NCBI GenBank assembly: GCA_026415985.1 | Contig: JAOAGA010000018.1 | Location: 1 to 21,674, forward strand | Source: Pseudomonadota bacterium | GTDB lineage: Bacteria; CALINM01 | Direction of reading: 5' to 3' | Length of the DNA: 21,674 nucleotides | Shown here: positions 10,031 through 17,215 of the stretch, in pieces | Layout of the letters: each line of letters begins with the position of its first letter | How positions within the stretch are numbered: the first letter of the stretch is position 1 | Notes under the pieces: generated by a model | The model's input: the letters and a program-made list of their open reading frames with translations, nothing else | Told to the model about the DNA's origin: nothing | Database searches by the model: none | Translations under genes and position numbers: made by a program

Positions 10031-10831
10031 ATGAAAAAACTTGCCATTATAGGTCTTGGCAACATGGGACAGGCTATTCTGAAAGGGCTTCTTGCGTCTG
10101 ATGCTTTTAAAAAAGACAACATACTATGCTTCGAGAAAATTGATAATACTGCAAAAAAAATTAAAGAAGTTTTTAATTTAACCGTAGAAAAAGTTTACAA
10201 AAGCTTATCAAAATCCGATTATATCCTTATCGCGGTCAAACCCCAACAGATGGATGAGTTATTGAAAGAAATAAAGGGATTCATCAAAAACCAGACTATT
10301 ATCAGTATAGCGGCAGGCATATCAACTACTTCAATTAAAGAAAAGATAGGAGACAAAAAGGTTGTCAGGGCAATGCCAAATACCCCTGCACTGATCGGTA
10401 AAGGCATAACTGGTGTTTATCTTGACCCAAAGATAGAGAATGATGAAAAATTATTTATTGAAAAGGTTCTTTCTACCTTAGGCTCAACTATTTTTGTGGA
10501 CAAGGAAGAAGACATAGATAAAATTACTGCCCTTTCTGGAAGCGGTCCTGCCTATGTATATTTTTTAATGGAAGCCTTCATAGATGCGGGAGTTTATCTG
10601 GGACTTTCGAGAGAGACTGCAAAAAAGCTCGTTATTTCAACCTTCTGCGGAAGTTCTATCCTCGCAGAAAGTTCTGATAAAAGCATCTCGGAGCTGAAAG
10701 AGATGGTAACCTCACCTGGAGGAACAACTATCTATGGTCTTTCAGAGTTAGAGAGTAACGCTGTGAAATCCGCCGTTATTAAGGCGGTCAACAGAGCTTA
10801 CGAAAGAGCAAAGGAGTTGGGGAGCAAATAG
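10031..10831 (+). CDS. proC: Pyrroline-5-carboxylate reductase
   Basis: A 266-residue enzyme that reduces 1-pyrroline-5-carboxylate to proline with NAD(P)H, the last step of proline synthesis. The Rossmann motif GLGNMG lies at 8-13, followed by AVKPQQ, the MPNTPALIGKG block, ALSGSGPAYVYFLMEAF at about 165-181 and TSPGGTT near 227, all diagnostic of ProC. The ATG has AGGAGA upstream. The TAG stop is followed immediately by the GTG start of yggT. The proC-yggT-yggU neighbourhood is common across bacteria and is also associated with yggS, which is absent here. Confidence 0.95.
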   Translation: MKKLAIIGLGNMGQAILKGLLASDAFKKDNILCFEKIDNTAKKIKEVFNLTVEKVYKSLSKSDYILIAVKPQQMDELLKEIKGFIKNQTIISIAAGISTTSIKEKIGDKKVVRAMPNTPALIGKGITGVYLDPKIENDEKLFIEKVLSTLGSTIFVDKEEDIDKITALSGSGPAYVYFLMEAFIDAGVYLGLSRETAKKLVISTFCGSSILAESSDKSISELKEMVTSPGGTTIYGLSELESNAVKSAVIKAVNRAYERAKELGSK

Positions 10832-11146
10832 GTGTTTATCCTTTCAAACTTTCTTTATGCCTTGGCAAAAATCATATCTCTACTGATTACAATCTATACC
10901 TATATAATAATTGCAAGAGTTTTCACAAGTTGGGTCAGTGCAAATCCTTATAACCCCATAGTTAGAACATTATATTTTCTGACAGAACCTGTTTTAAGTA
11001 AAATACGTAAAATTATACCTTTTATTCCCGTTGGTGCAGGTTATATCGATCTTTCACCTATTATCCTGATCCTTCTTTTACAGTTTTTAGACATTTTTAT
11101 TGTTAAGACATTATCTGATATAGCCTTCAGCTTAAGGGGGTATTGA
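10832..11146 (+). CDS. yggT: YggT family integral membrane protein
   Basis: A 104-residue protein starting with GTG directly after the proC stop; GGGGAG lies about nine bases upstream. It contains one YggT repeat: a first membrane helix at about 8-30, then the signature ARVFTSWVSANPYNPIV, FLTEPVL and a loop with IDLSPI, and a second helix at about 70-92. Many relatives carry two repeats; this is the short form. YggT proteins have been linked to envelope division-site or osmotic functions and to chloroplast YCF19/CCB3, but the molecular role is not settled. The final TGA overlaps the divIVA ATG. Confidence 0.9.
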   Translation: MFILSNFLYALAKIISLLITIYTYIIIARVFTSWVSANPYNPIVRTLYFLTEPVLSKIRKIIPFIPVGAGYIDLSPIILILLLQFLDIFIVKTLSDIAFSLRGY

Positions 11147-11601
11147 TGAAGATAACACCAATAGATATTCAGGAACAAAAGTTTAAAACATCCTTCAGGG
11201 GTTATGACAGAGAAGAGGTAGATGCCTTCCTTGATGTAATTGCCAGAGAAATGGAAGAGCTGTTAAGAGAAAACAGTTTTCTTAAAGAAGAGATAGAAAA
11301 GTTAAACAGAGAAAATGAGTACCTGAAAGATATGGAAGAATCCTTAAAAAAGACCCTCGTAGCAGCACAAAAGATGGCAGAGGACTATAAGGAAAATGCT
11401 AAAAAAGAGGCTGAAAACATAGTAATAGAGGCAAGAAACAGGGCAGAAAAGATTATAGATGAGGCAGAATTAAGGGTATCTGAACTAAATACTGAGCTTG
11501 CAAATACAAAGATAAAGATAAAGGAAATAAAAGAGCTCGTTAAGGGAATTTTGTCGGGTTTTATACAAAATCTTGACAAATTAGATAATAATGGCAGATA
11601 A
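11146..11601 (+). CDS. divIVA: DivIVA domain coiled-coil protein
   Basis: A 151-residue protein. The first ~45 residues are the DivIVA membrane-curvature-sensing domain, with ITPIDIQEQKF and the signature RGYDREEVDAFLDVI. From about residue 40 the chain is nearly continuous coiled coil rich in Glu, Lys and Leu. I chose the ATG at 11146, which overlaps the yggT stop as TGATG and has AAGGGGG upstream; a TTG one codon earlier is possible. DivIVA proteins gather at poles and septa and recruit partners in Gram-positive cells; the short forms in Gram-negative lineages are barely studied. Its 3' end overlaps yggU by 11 bases. Confidence 0.9.
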   Translation: MKITPIDIQEQKFKTSFRGYDREEVDAFLDVIAREMEELLRENSFLKEEIEKLNRENEYLKDMEESLKKTLVAAQKMAEDYKENAKKEAENIVIEARNRAEKIIDEAELRVSELNTELANTKIKIKEIKELVKGILSGFIQNLDKLDNNGR

Positions 11602-11818
11602 ACTGATTAATGTTAAGATTACACCAAAGGCAAAACGGGAAGAGATCTTTTTCGAGGGTGACAGAATAATAGCAAAAGTTAGCGAACCGCCATCGGAAGG
11701 TAAAGCCAATGAGAGGCTTATTGAACTTTTGTCGGAGTTTTTAAATTATCCCAAAAACAAGATTATAATTGTAAAGGGGCTTAAAAGTAGAATTAAACTG
11801 GTTTTGATAAAAGAGTAA
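11591..11818 (+). CDS. yggU: DUF167/YggU family protein
   Basis: A 75-residue protein of the YggU family, with the hallmarks VKITPKAKREEI, VSEPPSEGKANERLIELLSEFL and IVKGLKSRIKLV. The fold is a small alpha/beta domain, and the function is unknown. The ATG lies inside the last codons of divIVA, so translation is probably coupled. It closes the proC-yggT-divIVA-yggU group. Confidence 0.92.
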   Translation: MADKLINVKITPKAKREEIFFEGDRIIAKVSEPPSEGKANERLIELLSEFLNYPKNKIIIVKGLKSRIKLVLIKE

Positions 11819-11836
11819 CCAAAAATGTTGGTTATT
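11814..11836 (+). terminator. Possible weak hairpin at the end of yggU
   Basis: TAACCAA (11816-11822) and TTGGTTA (11828-11834) form a perfect 7-base stem with a 5-base loop, which a G-T wobble and one more A-T pair extend to nine. The stem includes the yggU stop codon. No T-run follows, so it is at best a weak or factor-dependent terminator, or a structure that limits read-through into bamD 46 bases downstream. Confidence 0.3.
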
Positions 11837-11879
11837 AAAATTACATTAAAAAAGCCATATTTTAAACTGGTGAAGATAA

Positions 11880-12614
11880 ATGAAAATTAAATTATCGGTA
11901 TTTATAATAATTTTAGGAATATTATTTTCCTGTGCAAAAAAAACTCCGACACCTGAAGAGGCTTACAAAGATGCCCTCTCATTATATACAAGAAAATCCT
12001 ATGAGGATTCTGTAGAGGCCTTCAAAAAAGTGAAGGAGCTCTTCCCGGATCATCCTTTATCAATAGAGGCGCAGATTATGTCCGCCGATGCCTATTTTAA
12101 GGCGGAAAAATATGATGAGGCCTATCTTGCCTATGACGAGTTCATAAAACTATACCCTGAAAATATAAACATTCCCTACGCCCATTATAAACAGGCTCTT
12201 TGTTATTATAATCAGATATCAGAAAAAGACAGAGATCAGAGCTTTACAAGACTTGCCATCGAAAAGTTAGACAAAGTTTTATCTGATTTTCCCGATACCC
12301 CCTATGCTGTTAAAGCCTATTTTTATAAAAAAGAATGTAGAAAAAGATTGGCCGAGCAGGAAATTTTTGTTGGAAATTTTTATTTAAGATATGATAAATA
12401 TAAGTCAGCAGAAAAAAGATTTTTATATGCCCTTAAAAATTTCCCCGATATTCCTATTCAGGAAGAGGCGTTGTTTGGTCTGTATAAGGTTTATAGAGGG
12501 AAAAAAGAGATTGATAAGATTAACAAAGTGGCAGACTTAATTTTTAAACATTTTCCCGATACAAAATATAAAGAAAAAATAAAAAAAGAGGTGCCCAATG
12601 AGCCTCAGAGATGA
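11880..12614 (+). CDS. bamD: Outer-membrane assembly lipoprotein BamD (YfiO-like)
   Basis: A 244-residue lipoprotein with TPR-like repeats. The N-terminus is a lipoprotein signal: MKIKLSVFIIILGILFSC, with lipobox L-F-S-C and the lipidated Cys at 18. The mature protein holds Sel1/TPR-type helical pairs (EAYKDALSLYTRKSYEDSVEAF, SADAYFKAEKYDEAYLAY, PYAHYKQALCYYNQ) typical of BamD, which with BamA inserts beta-barrel proteins into the outer membrane. GGTGAAG precedes the ATG at 11880. No strong promoter is seen in the 61-base gap before it. The last 17 bases overlap the next gene. Other outer-membrane TPR lipoproteins (YbgF/CpoB-like) are a less likely alternative. Confidence 0.85.
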   Translation: MKIKLSVFIIILGILFSCAKKTPTPEEAYKDALSLYTRKSYEDSVEAFKKVKELFPDHPLSIEAQIMSADAYFKAEKYDEAYLAYDEFIKLYPENINIPYAHYKQALCYYNQISEKDRDQSFTRLAIEKLDKVLSDFPDTPYAVKAYFYKKECRKRLAEQEIFVGNFYLRYDKYKSAEKRFLYALKNFPDIPIQEEALFGLYKVYRGKKEIDKINKVADLIFKHFPDTKYKEKIKKEVPNEPQR

Positions 12615-13308
12615 ATATCTGAAAGGATTAGAAGCCTTTGAGAAAAAGGATTACGAAGAAGCAAAGGCACGTTTCTTAAAGGCTATAGAAGAAGGGGGAC
12701 AGAATTTCCCTGATATTCTTAACAAGCTTGCCCTTATACTGAGTTTTGAAGGCAAAAGAGAAGAGGCGGTTCAGTATCTTAAAAGAGCCCTTGAGATCAA
12801 TCCCAAATATAGTGAGGCAGCGGTTAATTTAGCTTATCTGCTTAACGAGTTAGGACAATACGAGGAAGCAATGGAGATAAAGAGGAAGCTCCATTGTCTT
12901 TTTGATGAAAGATCTAAAAAAAATATAGACCCCTTTGTGCTTGGAAAGATTGCCAATATGCATTCCGAGATAGCGGAAAGGTATGTTGAGATAGGTTATA
13001 TAAACGACGCTATTGAGGAGTTAAAAAAGGCTATAAAACTCAGACCAAACTTTATTGATATAAGAACAAGGATAGCAGTTTTATACAGAGAGATTGGAGA
13101 GATAGATGAGGCAATAGACCATCTGACTCACAGTATTTTAGAAAACCCTAACTATATACCCGCTTATATTCAGCTGGGTCTGACCTACTATGTTATGGGG
13201 GAGAAAGAGCTGGCTCAAAAACAGTGGGAAAAGGCTCTTTTGTTAGATCCAAACAATGCGGTAGCCAAAGTATATATAAATATGCTTAAAAAGAAGGAAA
13301 ATGAATAA
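12598..13308 (+). CDS. Cytosolic tetratricopeptide repeat protein
   Basis: A 236-residue protein made almost wholly of TPR units. An N-terminal block covers about 4-105 (for example YLKGLEAFEKKDYEEAKARF, LALILSFEGKREEAVQYLKRALEINP, LAYLLNELGQYEEAMEI). After a short spacer, a second block runs from about 120 to 232 (YVEIGYINDAIEELKKAIKLRP, AVLYREIGEIDEAIDHL, GLTYYVMGEKELAQKQWEKALLLDP). There is no signal peptide, lipobox or membrane segment, so it should act in the cytoplasm as a binding scaffold. Its ATG lies inside the 3' end of bamD (17-base overlap), with GAGG upstream, suggesting coupled translation. The partner is unknown. Confidence 0.85.
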   Translation: MSLRDEYLKGLEAFEKKDYEEAKARFLKAIEEGGQNFPDILNKLALILSFEGKREEAVQYLKRALEINPKYSEAAVNLAYLLNELGQYEEAMEIKRKLHCLFDERSKKNIDPFVLGKIANMHSEIAERYVEIGYINDAIEELKKAIKLRPNFIDIRTRIAVLYREIGEIDEAIDHLTHSILENPNYIPAYIQLGLTYYVMGEKELAQKQWEKALLLDPNNAVAKVYINMLKKKENE

Positions 13309-13358
13309 AATTTTTCTTGAAAAAATATTTTAAAAATGTAATGTTTTATTGGTTATTT

Positions 13359-13389
13359 TTGGATTAATTTCAAATTAAGTAAATATAAT
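13359..13389 (+). promoter_or_regulatory. Promoter-like sequence before the MetF-MetV gene
   Basis: A perfect TATAAT sits at 13384-13389. The best -35, TTGGAT (13359-13364), is 19 bases away, slightly long. The flanking 97-base gap is extremely AT-rich, which may act as an UP element. Transcription would begin near 13396, so the strong site GGGGGAGGA (13392-13400) would lie at the extreme 5' end of the mRNA. An AT-only inverted repeat just after the TPR gene (about 13307-13331) is too weak to call a terminator. Confidence 0.45.
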
Positions 13390-13405
13390 CAGGGGGAGGA
13401 TTGAT

Positions 13406-14965
13406 ATGGAAAACAAGTTTAAGACAACTCTGCTGGACAAAAATGTCTTTTCTGTCACATGGGAGTTAGTACCCGGCAGGGGTTCAAGGGAAAAGGCACA
13501 GGAAACGGTCTTTGCAAACGCTGAGGCAGCATCAAAGAGCGGGAAAATACACGCATTAACAATCACCGATAATCCCGGCGGTAATCCTGCTATCTTGGCA
13601 GATTACTTAGGAATGGAGATAAGAACCAAATATGGCATTGAGCCATTAGTCCATTTCACCTGTAAAGACAAAAACAGAAACCAGATAGAAAGCCAACTAT
13701 ATGCCTTAGAAAGGGCTGAGACAAGAAGTCTACTTGTAATGACCGGTGACTATCCTGTTTCAGGATACACAGGCAGACCAAGACCAGTTTTTGATTTAGA
13801 TCCCGTCCATGTTTTAAAATTAATCTCCTCTATGAACGAGGGTCTTGAAGTGGAACACATGGGCAAAACATCAAAAATGCAACCATCTCAGTTTTTCGCT
13901 GGCTGTGCGGTTTCCCCTTTTAAAAGAGATGAATCGGAACAGATGGTTCAGTACTATAAGCTGAAAAAAAAGATAGAAGCGGGGGCTCAGTTTATAGTTC
14001 CTCAGCTTGGCTATGATATAAGAAAGTTCCATGAGTTAATCCTGTTTATCAGAGAAAACGGCTGGAACATTCCCATAATTGGTAATGTTTACATTCTGCC
14101 TTATGGTGCAGGCAAGCTTATGTATGAGAATAAAGTACCGGGATGTGTTGTAACAAAAGAGCTCCTTTCTGTTCTTGAAAAGGAGAAGGATTCCCCTGAT
14201 AAGGGTAAACAGGCAAGACTTGACAGAGCAGCAAAGATGTATGGCTTCTTCAAAGGCATGGGATATGATGGTGTTCACATTGGTGGACATGGTGTTAAAT
14301 TAGATGAAGTAGAATACATAATTGATAAAGGTGAGGAGTTCGCCAAAAACTGGATGGATTATGTTCAGGAGTTTCTCTTCCCTATGCCCGGTCAGTTTTA
14401 TTATTACGAAAAGGATGAAAAAACGGGCTTAAATACCAACAAACCTGCAAGCAGAAAAGACAGACCTCTCGACACAACTGTTTCATTTATGTATAGTCTG
14501 TACAGAGGTATGCATGAGCTTATGTTTGAACCCGGGAAAGGACTTTTTGGTTTAATGCGCTCAACGATGAAGGCAATTGATGGCTCTTCCTTTGAACATG
14601 CCTTTGACAGGCTTGAACATCTCATTAAGGTTATTCTTTTTGAGTGTGAGAACTGTGGGGACTGTGCCTTATTTGAGCTTGCCTTCCTTTGTCCGATGAG
14701 TCAGTGTCCTAAAAAACAGAGAAACGGTGCCTGTGGTGGTTCCTATGAAGGTTGGTGTGAGGTTTATCCGAACAAGAAAAAATGTATCTACGTAAGAGCC
14801 TATGCAAGACTGAAAAAACACAATGAAGAAGAGACCCTGAGAGATATCTATGTGCCACCTGCAAACTGGGATTTCTACAAAACCGCATCGTGGATTAACT
14901 TCTTCCTCGGAAGAGACCATGTGGGCAGAAGACTTGGAGTACCGCTTGTACCAAAGAAAAAATAA
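13406..14965 (+). CDS. metF: Methylenetetrahydrofolate reductase with fused MetV-type C-terminal domain
   Basis: A 519-residue fusion. Residues 1-320 form a MetF-type TIM barrel: Glu20 in VTWELVPGRG matches the catalytic Glu of MetF, followed by ITDNPGGNPAILADYLG, HFTCKDKNRNQIESQLYAL (folate/flavin region) and LLVMTGDYP. Residues from about 360 match the MTHFR C-terminal/MetV domain, with eight cysteines at 414, 417, 420, 429, 434, 443, 451 and 460, and the pattern GWCEVYP..C-IYVRAYARLK. In acetogens MetV is a separate iron-sulfur/zinc protein that pairs with MetF in the Wood-Ljungdahl methyl branch. The fusion suggests an electron input other than plain NADH, but this is inference. SD GGGGGAGGA precedes the ATG. 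It stands alone, with promoters on both sides. Confidence 0.9.
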   Translation: MENKFKTTLLDKNVFSVTWELVPGRGSREKAQETVFANAEAASKSGKIHALTITDNPGGNPAILADYLGMEIRTKYGIEPLVHFTCKDKNRNQIESQLYALERAETRSLLVMTGDYPVSGYTGRPRPVFDLDPVHVLKLISSMNEGLEVEHMGKTSKMQPSQFFAGCAVSPFKRDESEQMVQYYKLKKKIEAGAQFIVPQLGYDIRKFHELILFIRENGWNIPIIGNVYILPYGAGKLMYENKVPGCVVTKELLSVLEKEKDSPDKGKQARLDRAAKMYGFFKGMGYDGVHIGGHGVKLDEVEYIIDKGEEFAKNWMDYVQEFLFPMPGQFYYYEKDEKTGLNTNKPASRKDRPLDTTVSFMYSLYRGMHELMFEPGKGLFGLMRSTMKAIDGSSFEHAFDRLEHLIKVILFECENCGDCALFELAFLCPMSQCPKKQRNGACGGSYEGWCEVYPNKKKCIYVRAYARLKKHNEEETLRDIYVPPANWDFYKTASWINFFLGRDHVGRRLGVPLVPKKK

Positions 14966-14993
14966 ATATTGTCAACAACTTATTAGTAGAAGA

Positions 14994-15002
14994 TGATATA
15001 AG
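14994..15002 (+). promoter_or_regulatory. Extended -10 promoter candidate before the epimerase gene
   Basis: TGA-TATAAG forms a TGn extended -10 element at 14994-15002. TTGTCA at 14969-14974 is too far away (22 bases) to serve as a standard -35. Transcription would start near 15009, giving a leader of about 16 bases that contains AAAGGAG before the ATG at 15025. Confidence 0.35.
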
Positions 15003-15024
15003 TAGTTAGCCTAAAGGAGTTAAG

Positions 15025-15984
15025 ATGAAAATTCTTGTTACCGGTGGGGCGGGATTTATAGGAAGCAATGTAGTGGACGCCTATCTTTCGGAAGGTCACA
15101 GGGTTACAGTTATAGACGATCTGTCCTCCGGGAAATGGGAGAATATAAACAGAAAGGCAAAATTTTATTTACTTGATATCAGAGACAGGGCAACTTTAGA
15201 AAGGGTTTTTGAAAAAGAAAAGTTTGATATAGTCAACCACCATGCAGCCCAGATAAGCGTTCCTATGAGTGTGGCAAATCCGCAACTTGACGCTGATATC
15301 AATGTAACTGGTTTTTTAAATATATTAGAGCTTTCAGTTAAGTATAGGGTTAAAAAGATTATTTTTATATCCAGCGGTGGGGCACTTTACGGAGAAGCAG
15401 AGGAGTACCCCACCTCTGAGTCTTACCCGCCAAAACCATTATCTCCCTACGCAATCACAAAGTATGTTTCAGAGAATTACCTATATTTTTACAATAAGCA
15501 ATATGGCCTTGACTATACGGTACTCAGATACGCCAATGTATATGGTCCGAGACAGATCCCCCACGGCGAGGCAGGAGTAGTCAGCATATTTATGACAAGA
15601 TTAAAAGAAGGTAAAGATTGCACAATCTATGCCTTCAGTGATGAACCAGAAGGGATGAAAAGAGATTACGTCTATGTAGAGGACGTAGCAAAGGCAAATA
15701 TTCTGGCCTTAAACAAAGGCTCTTTAGAAGCAATAAATATCGGCACCGGAGTAGCCACATCCACTTCAGAACTATTTAACATTGTTTATGAAACATTAAG
15801 CAAAAGCACAAAAATAGCTAAAAATCTTAAAAAACCCAAAAGCGGACCCGAAAGACCCGGTGATTTAAGAAGAAGCTGTCTTAATATAGCTAAAGCAAAA
15901 AAGGTTTTGGGCTGGAAACCTGAAAATTCCTTGAAAAAAGGGATTGAAAAAACAGTTAAATGGTTTCTCGGAGAAGACTATTAA
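15025..15984 (+). CDS. NAD-dependent sugar-nucleotide epimerase/dehydratase (GalE-like)
   Basis: A 319-residue extended short-chain dehydrogenase/reductase. The NAD-binding motif GGAGFIG lies at 7-13, the acidic pair that binds the adenosine ribose at Asp31-Asp32, and the catalytic Tyr142-x3-Lys146 in SPYAITK with the upstream Ser-rich ISSGGALYG. RYANVYGPRQ and RDYVYVEDVA are typical of UDP-glucose 4-epimerase-like enzymes of surface-polysaccharide pathways. Substrate specificity (UDP-glucose, UDP-glucuronate or another sugar nucleotide) cannot be read from the sequence, so no symbol is given. AAAGGAG precedes the ATG. The 3' end overlaps the DUF2238 gene. Confidence 0.88.
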   Translation: MKILVTGGAGFIGSNVVDAYLSEGHRVTVIDDLSSGKWENINRKAKFYLLDIRDRATLERVFEKEKFDIVNHHAAQISVPMSVANPQLDADINVTGFLNILELSVKYRVKKIIFISSGGALYGEAEEYPTSESYPPKPLSPYAITKYVSENYLYFYNKQYGLDYTVLRYANVYGPRQIPHGEAGVVSIFMTRLKEGKDCTIYAFSDEPEGMKRDYVYVEDVAKANILALNKGSLEAINIGTGVATSTSELFNIVYETLSKSTKIAKNLKKPKSGPERPGDLRRSCLNIAKAKKVLGWKPENSLKKGIEKTVKWFLGEDY

Positions 15985-16588
15985 GACTCAGAATCTGCAT
16001 CTGTTTTATCTTTTTATAATTATTCTCGCATTAGTTTTGACATTTATTAATCCCTATAACAGGGTTGTCTGGTTTCTGGAAGTTTTTCCTGTATTTATCG
16101 GGCTTTTAATATTAATACCTACTTATAACAGATTCAGGCTAACAAATCTTTCCTATACAATTATATTTATCCACTGCTTAATACTCATATGGGGTGGCTA
16201 TCATACCTATTCGAGAAACCCACTTTTTGATTATCTAAAAGAGCTTTTTGATTTACAAAGAAACCACTATGACAGGTTAGGACATCTGTATCAAGGTATT
16301 ACTCCCGCCATATTAGGCAGAGAGATATTATTGCGAAAAACACCTTTAAGAGATGACGGATGGCTGTTTTTCATCGTGGTCTCAATCTCCTTGGCAACAA
16401 GCGCCTTTTATGAGTTTATCGAGTGGTGGGTGGCACTAATATCTAAAACATCGGCAGAAGAGTTTTTAGCTACGCAGGGAGATATTTGGGATACCCAGTG
16501 GGATATGTTTTTAGCCTTTCTGGGCTCCATATTAGCCCAGCTTTTATTTAGAAGATACCATAAAGTCCAGTTGAATAATTTTATCTAA
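15944..16588 (+). CDS. YjdF/DUF2238 family integral membrane protein
   Basis: A 214-residue polytopic membrane protein with about five to six hydrophobic segments (roughly 18-36, 42-60, 68-84, 139-154 and 186-203). It contains the DUF2238 signatures: GGYHTYSRNPLF (84-95), RNHYDRLGHLYQGITPAI, GREILLR, the YEFIEWW helix, and TQGDIWDTQWDM (177-188), with conserved His, Asp and Glu residues that look like a metal or catalytic site in the membrane. The function is unknown. No ATG exists near the N-terminus. The start given is a TTG at 15944 inside the epimerase gene (41-base overlap); an ATT at about 15980, spaced six bases from GGAG, is an unusual alternative. The last 45 bases overlap bioD on the other strand. 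Confidence 0.82.
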   Translation: MKKQLNGFSEKTIKTQNLHLFYLFIIILALVLTFINPYNRVVWFLEVFPVFIGLLILIPTYNRFRLTNLSYTIIFIHCLILIWGGYHTYSRNPLFDYLKELFDLQRNHYDRLGHLYQGITPAILGREILLRKTPLRDDGWLFFIVVSISLATSAFYEFIEWWVALISKTSAEEFLATQGDIWDTQWDMFLAFLGSILAQLLFRRYHKVQLNNFI

Positions 16589-17215
16589 GTTTTTGTAATC
16601 ATTGAAATTAAAAGGGATAACTCCAAGTAACCTTTCTTCTGTCAGCTCCTTTAATACCTCAAAATTGGTTTTTTTAGAAATCTCCTCCTTTCCATCATTG
16701 TCATTCAATATAATTCCAGCGATTTTTAAACCTCTTTTTTTAATTGCTTCAATGCTAAGTAGGGTATGATTAATTGTTCCCAACCTTAAAGAAGAAACAA
16801 GAAGTATCTCATCGGCAAGCTCTTTAGCCATATCAATCATAAAATAATTTTTAAAAACAGGAACCAAAAGCCCTCCTGCACCTTCAATAAAAACCGGTGA
16901 ACTCCTTTTTGAGATAATTTTTTTTATTTTATCTAAATCGATGCCTCTTTTTTCTATCTTGTCGGCAGAATAGGGGGACTGAGGGGTTTTAAACCTCACA
17001 GGACATATCTCATCTAAGTTGTCTAAGCCATTTATTGCCGAAGCGATTTTTATCCCGTCTTCGGGGATTAATCTCCCACTTTCTTCCAGACAGCCCGTTT
17101 CTATAGGTTTTATAGCAAAAACATCCAAGCCCTTATGAATGAAAAATTTCAGCATAAGGGTTAAAGTATAGGTTTTACCAATACCTGTATCAGTACCTGT
17201 AACGAAATATCTCAT
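16544..17215 (-). CDS. bioD: Dethiobiotin synthetase
   Basis: A 223-residue ATP-dependent carboxylase that closes the ureido ring of dethiobiotin from 7,8-diaminopelargonate and CO2. The P-loop GTDTGIGKT spans 7-15, KPIETG 36-41 and EGAGGLLVP 111-119; LGTINHTLLS and AGIILND follow. All are standard BioD motifs. The ATG at 17215 follows the bioA TAG stop with no gap, and GGGGGA lies just upstream inside bioA, so the two are coupled. The 3' end overlaps the convergent DUF2238 gene by 45 bases. It is the last gene of the minus-strand biotin operon in this window. Confidence 0.95.
   Translation of the reverse strand: MRYFVTGTDTGIGKTYTLTLMLKFFIHKGLDVFAIKPIETGCLEESGRLIPEDGIKIASAINGLDNLDEICPVRFKTPQSPYSADKIEKRGIDLDKIKKIISKRSSPVFIEGAGGLLVPVFKNYFMIDMAKELADEILLVSSLRLGTINHTLLSIEAIKKRGLKIAGIILNDNDGKEEISKKTNFEVLKELTEERLLGVIPFNFNDYKNLDKIIQLDFMVSSK

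Noticed and set aside
13309-13358. AT-only inverted repeat after the TPR gene as a terminator
   Set aside because: The stem has only one G-C pair, contains bulges and has a two-base loop, so it is not stable enough to call.
14036-14920. Open reading frames antisense to the MetF-MetV gene
   Set aside because: They lie entirely opposite a strongly supported gene, have no ribosome sites or recognisable motifs, and vanish against the codon pattern of the plus-strand gene.
17171-17215. Gly at the variable position of the BioD P-loop (GTDTGIGKT)
   Set aside because: This position varies among functional BioD enzymes, and Gly is common there, so it is not a defect.
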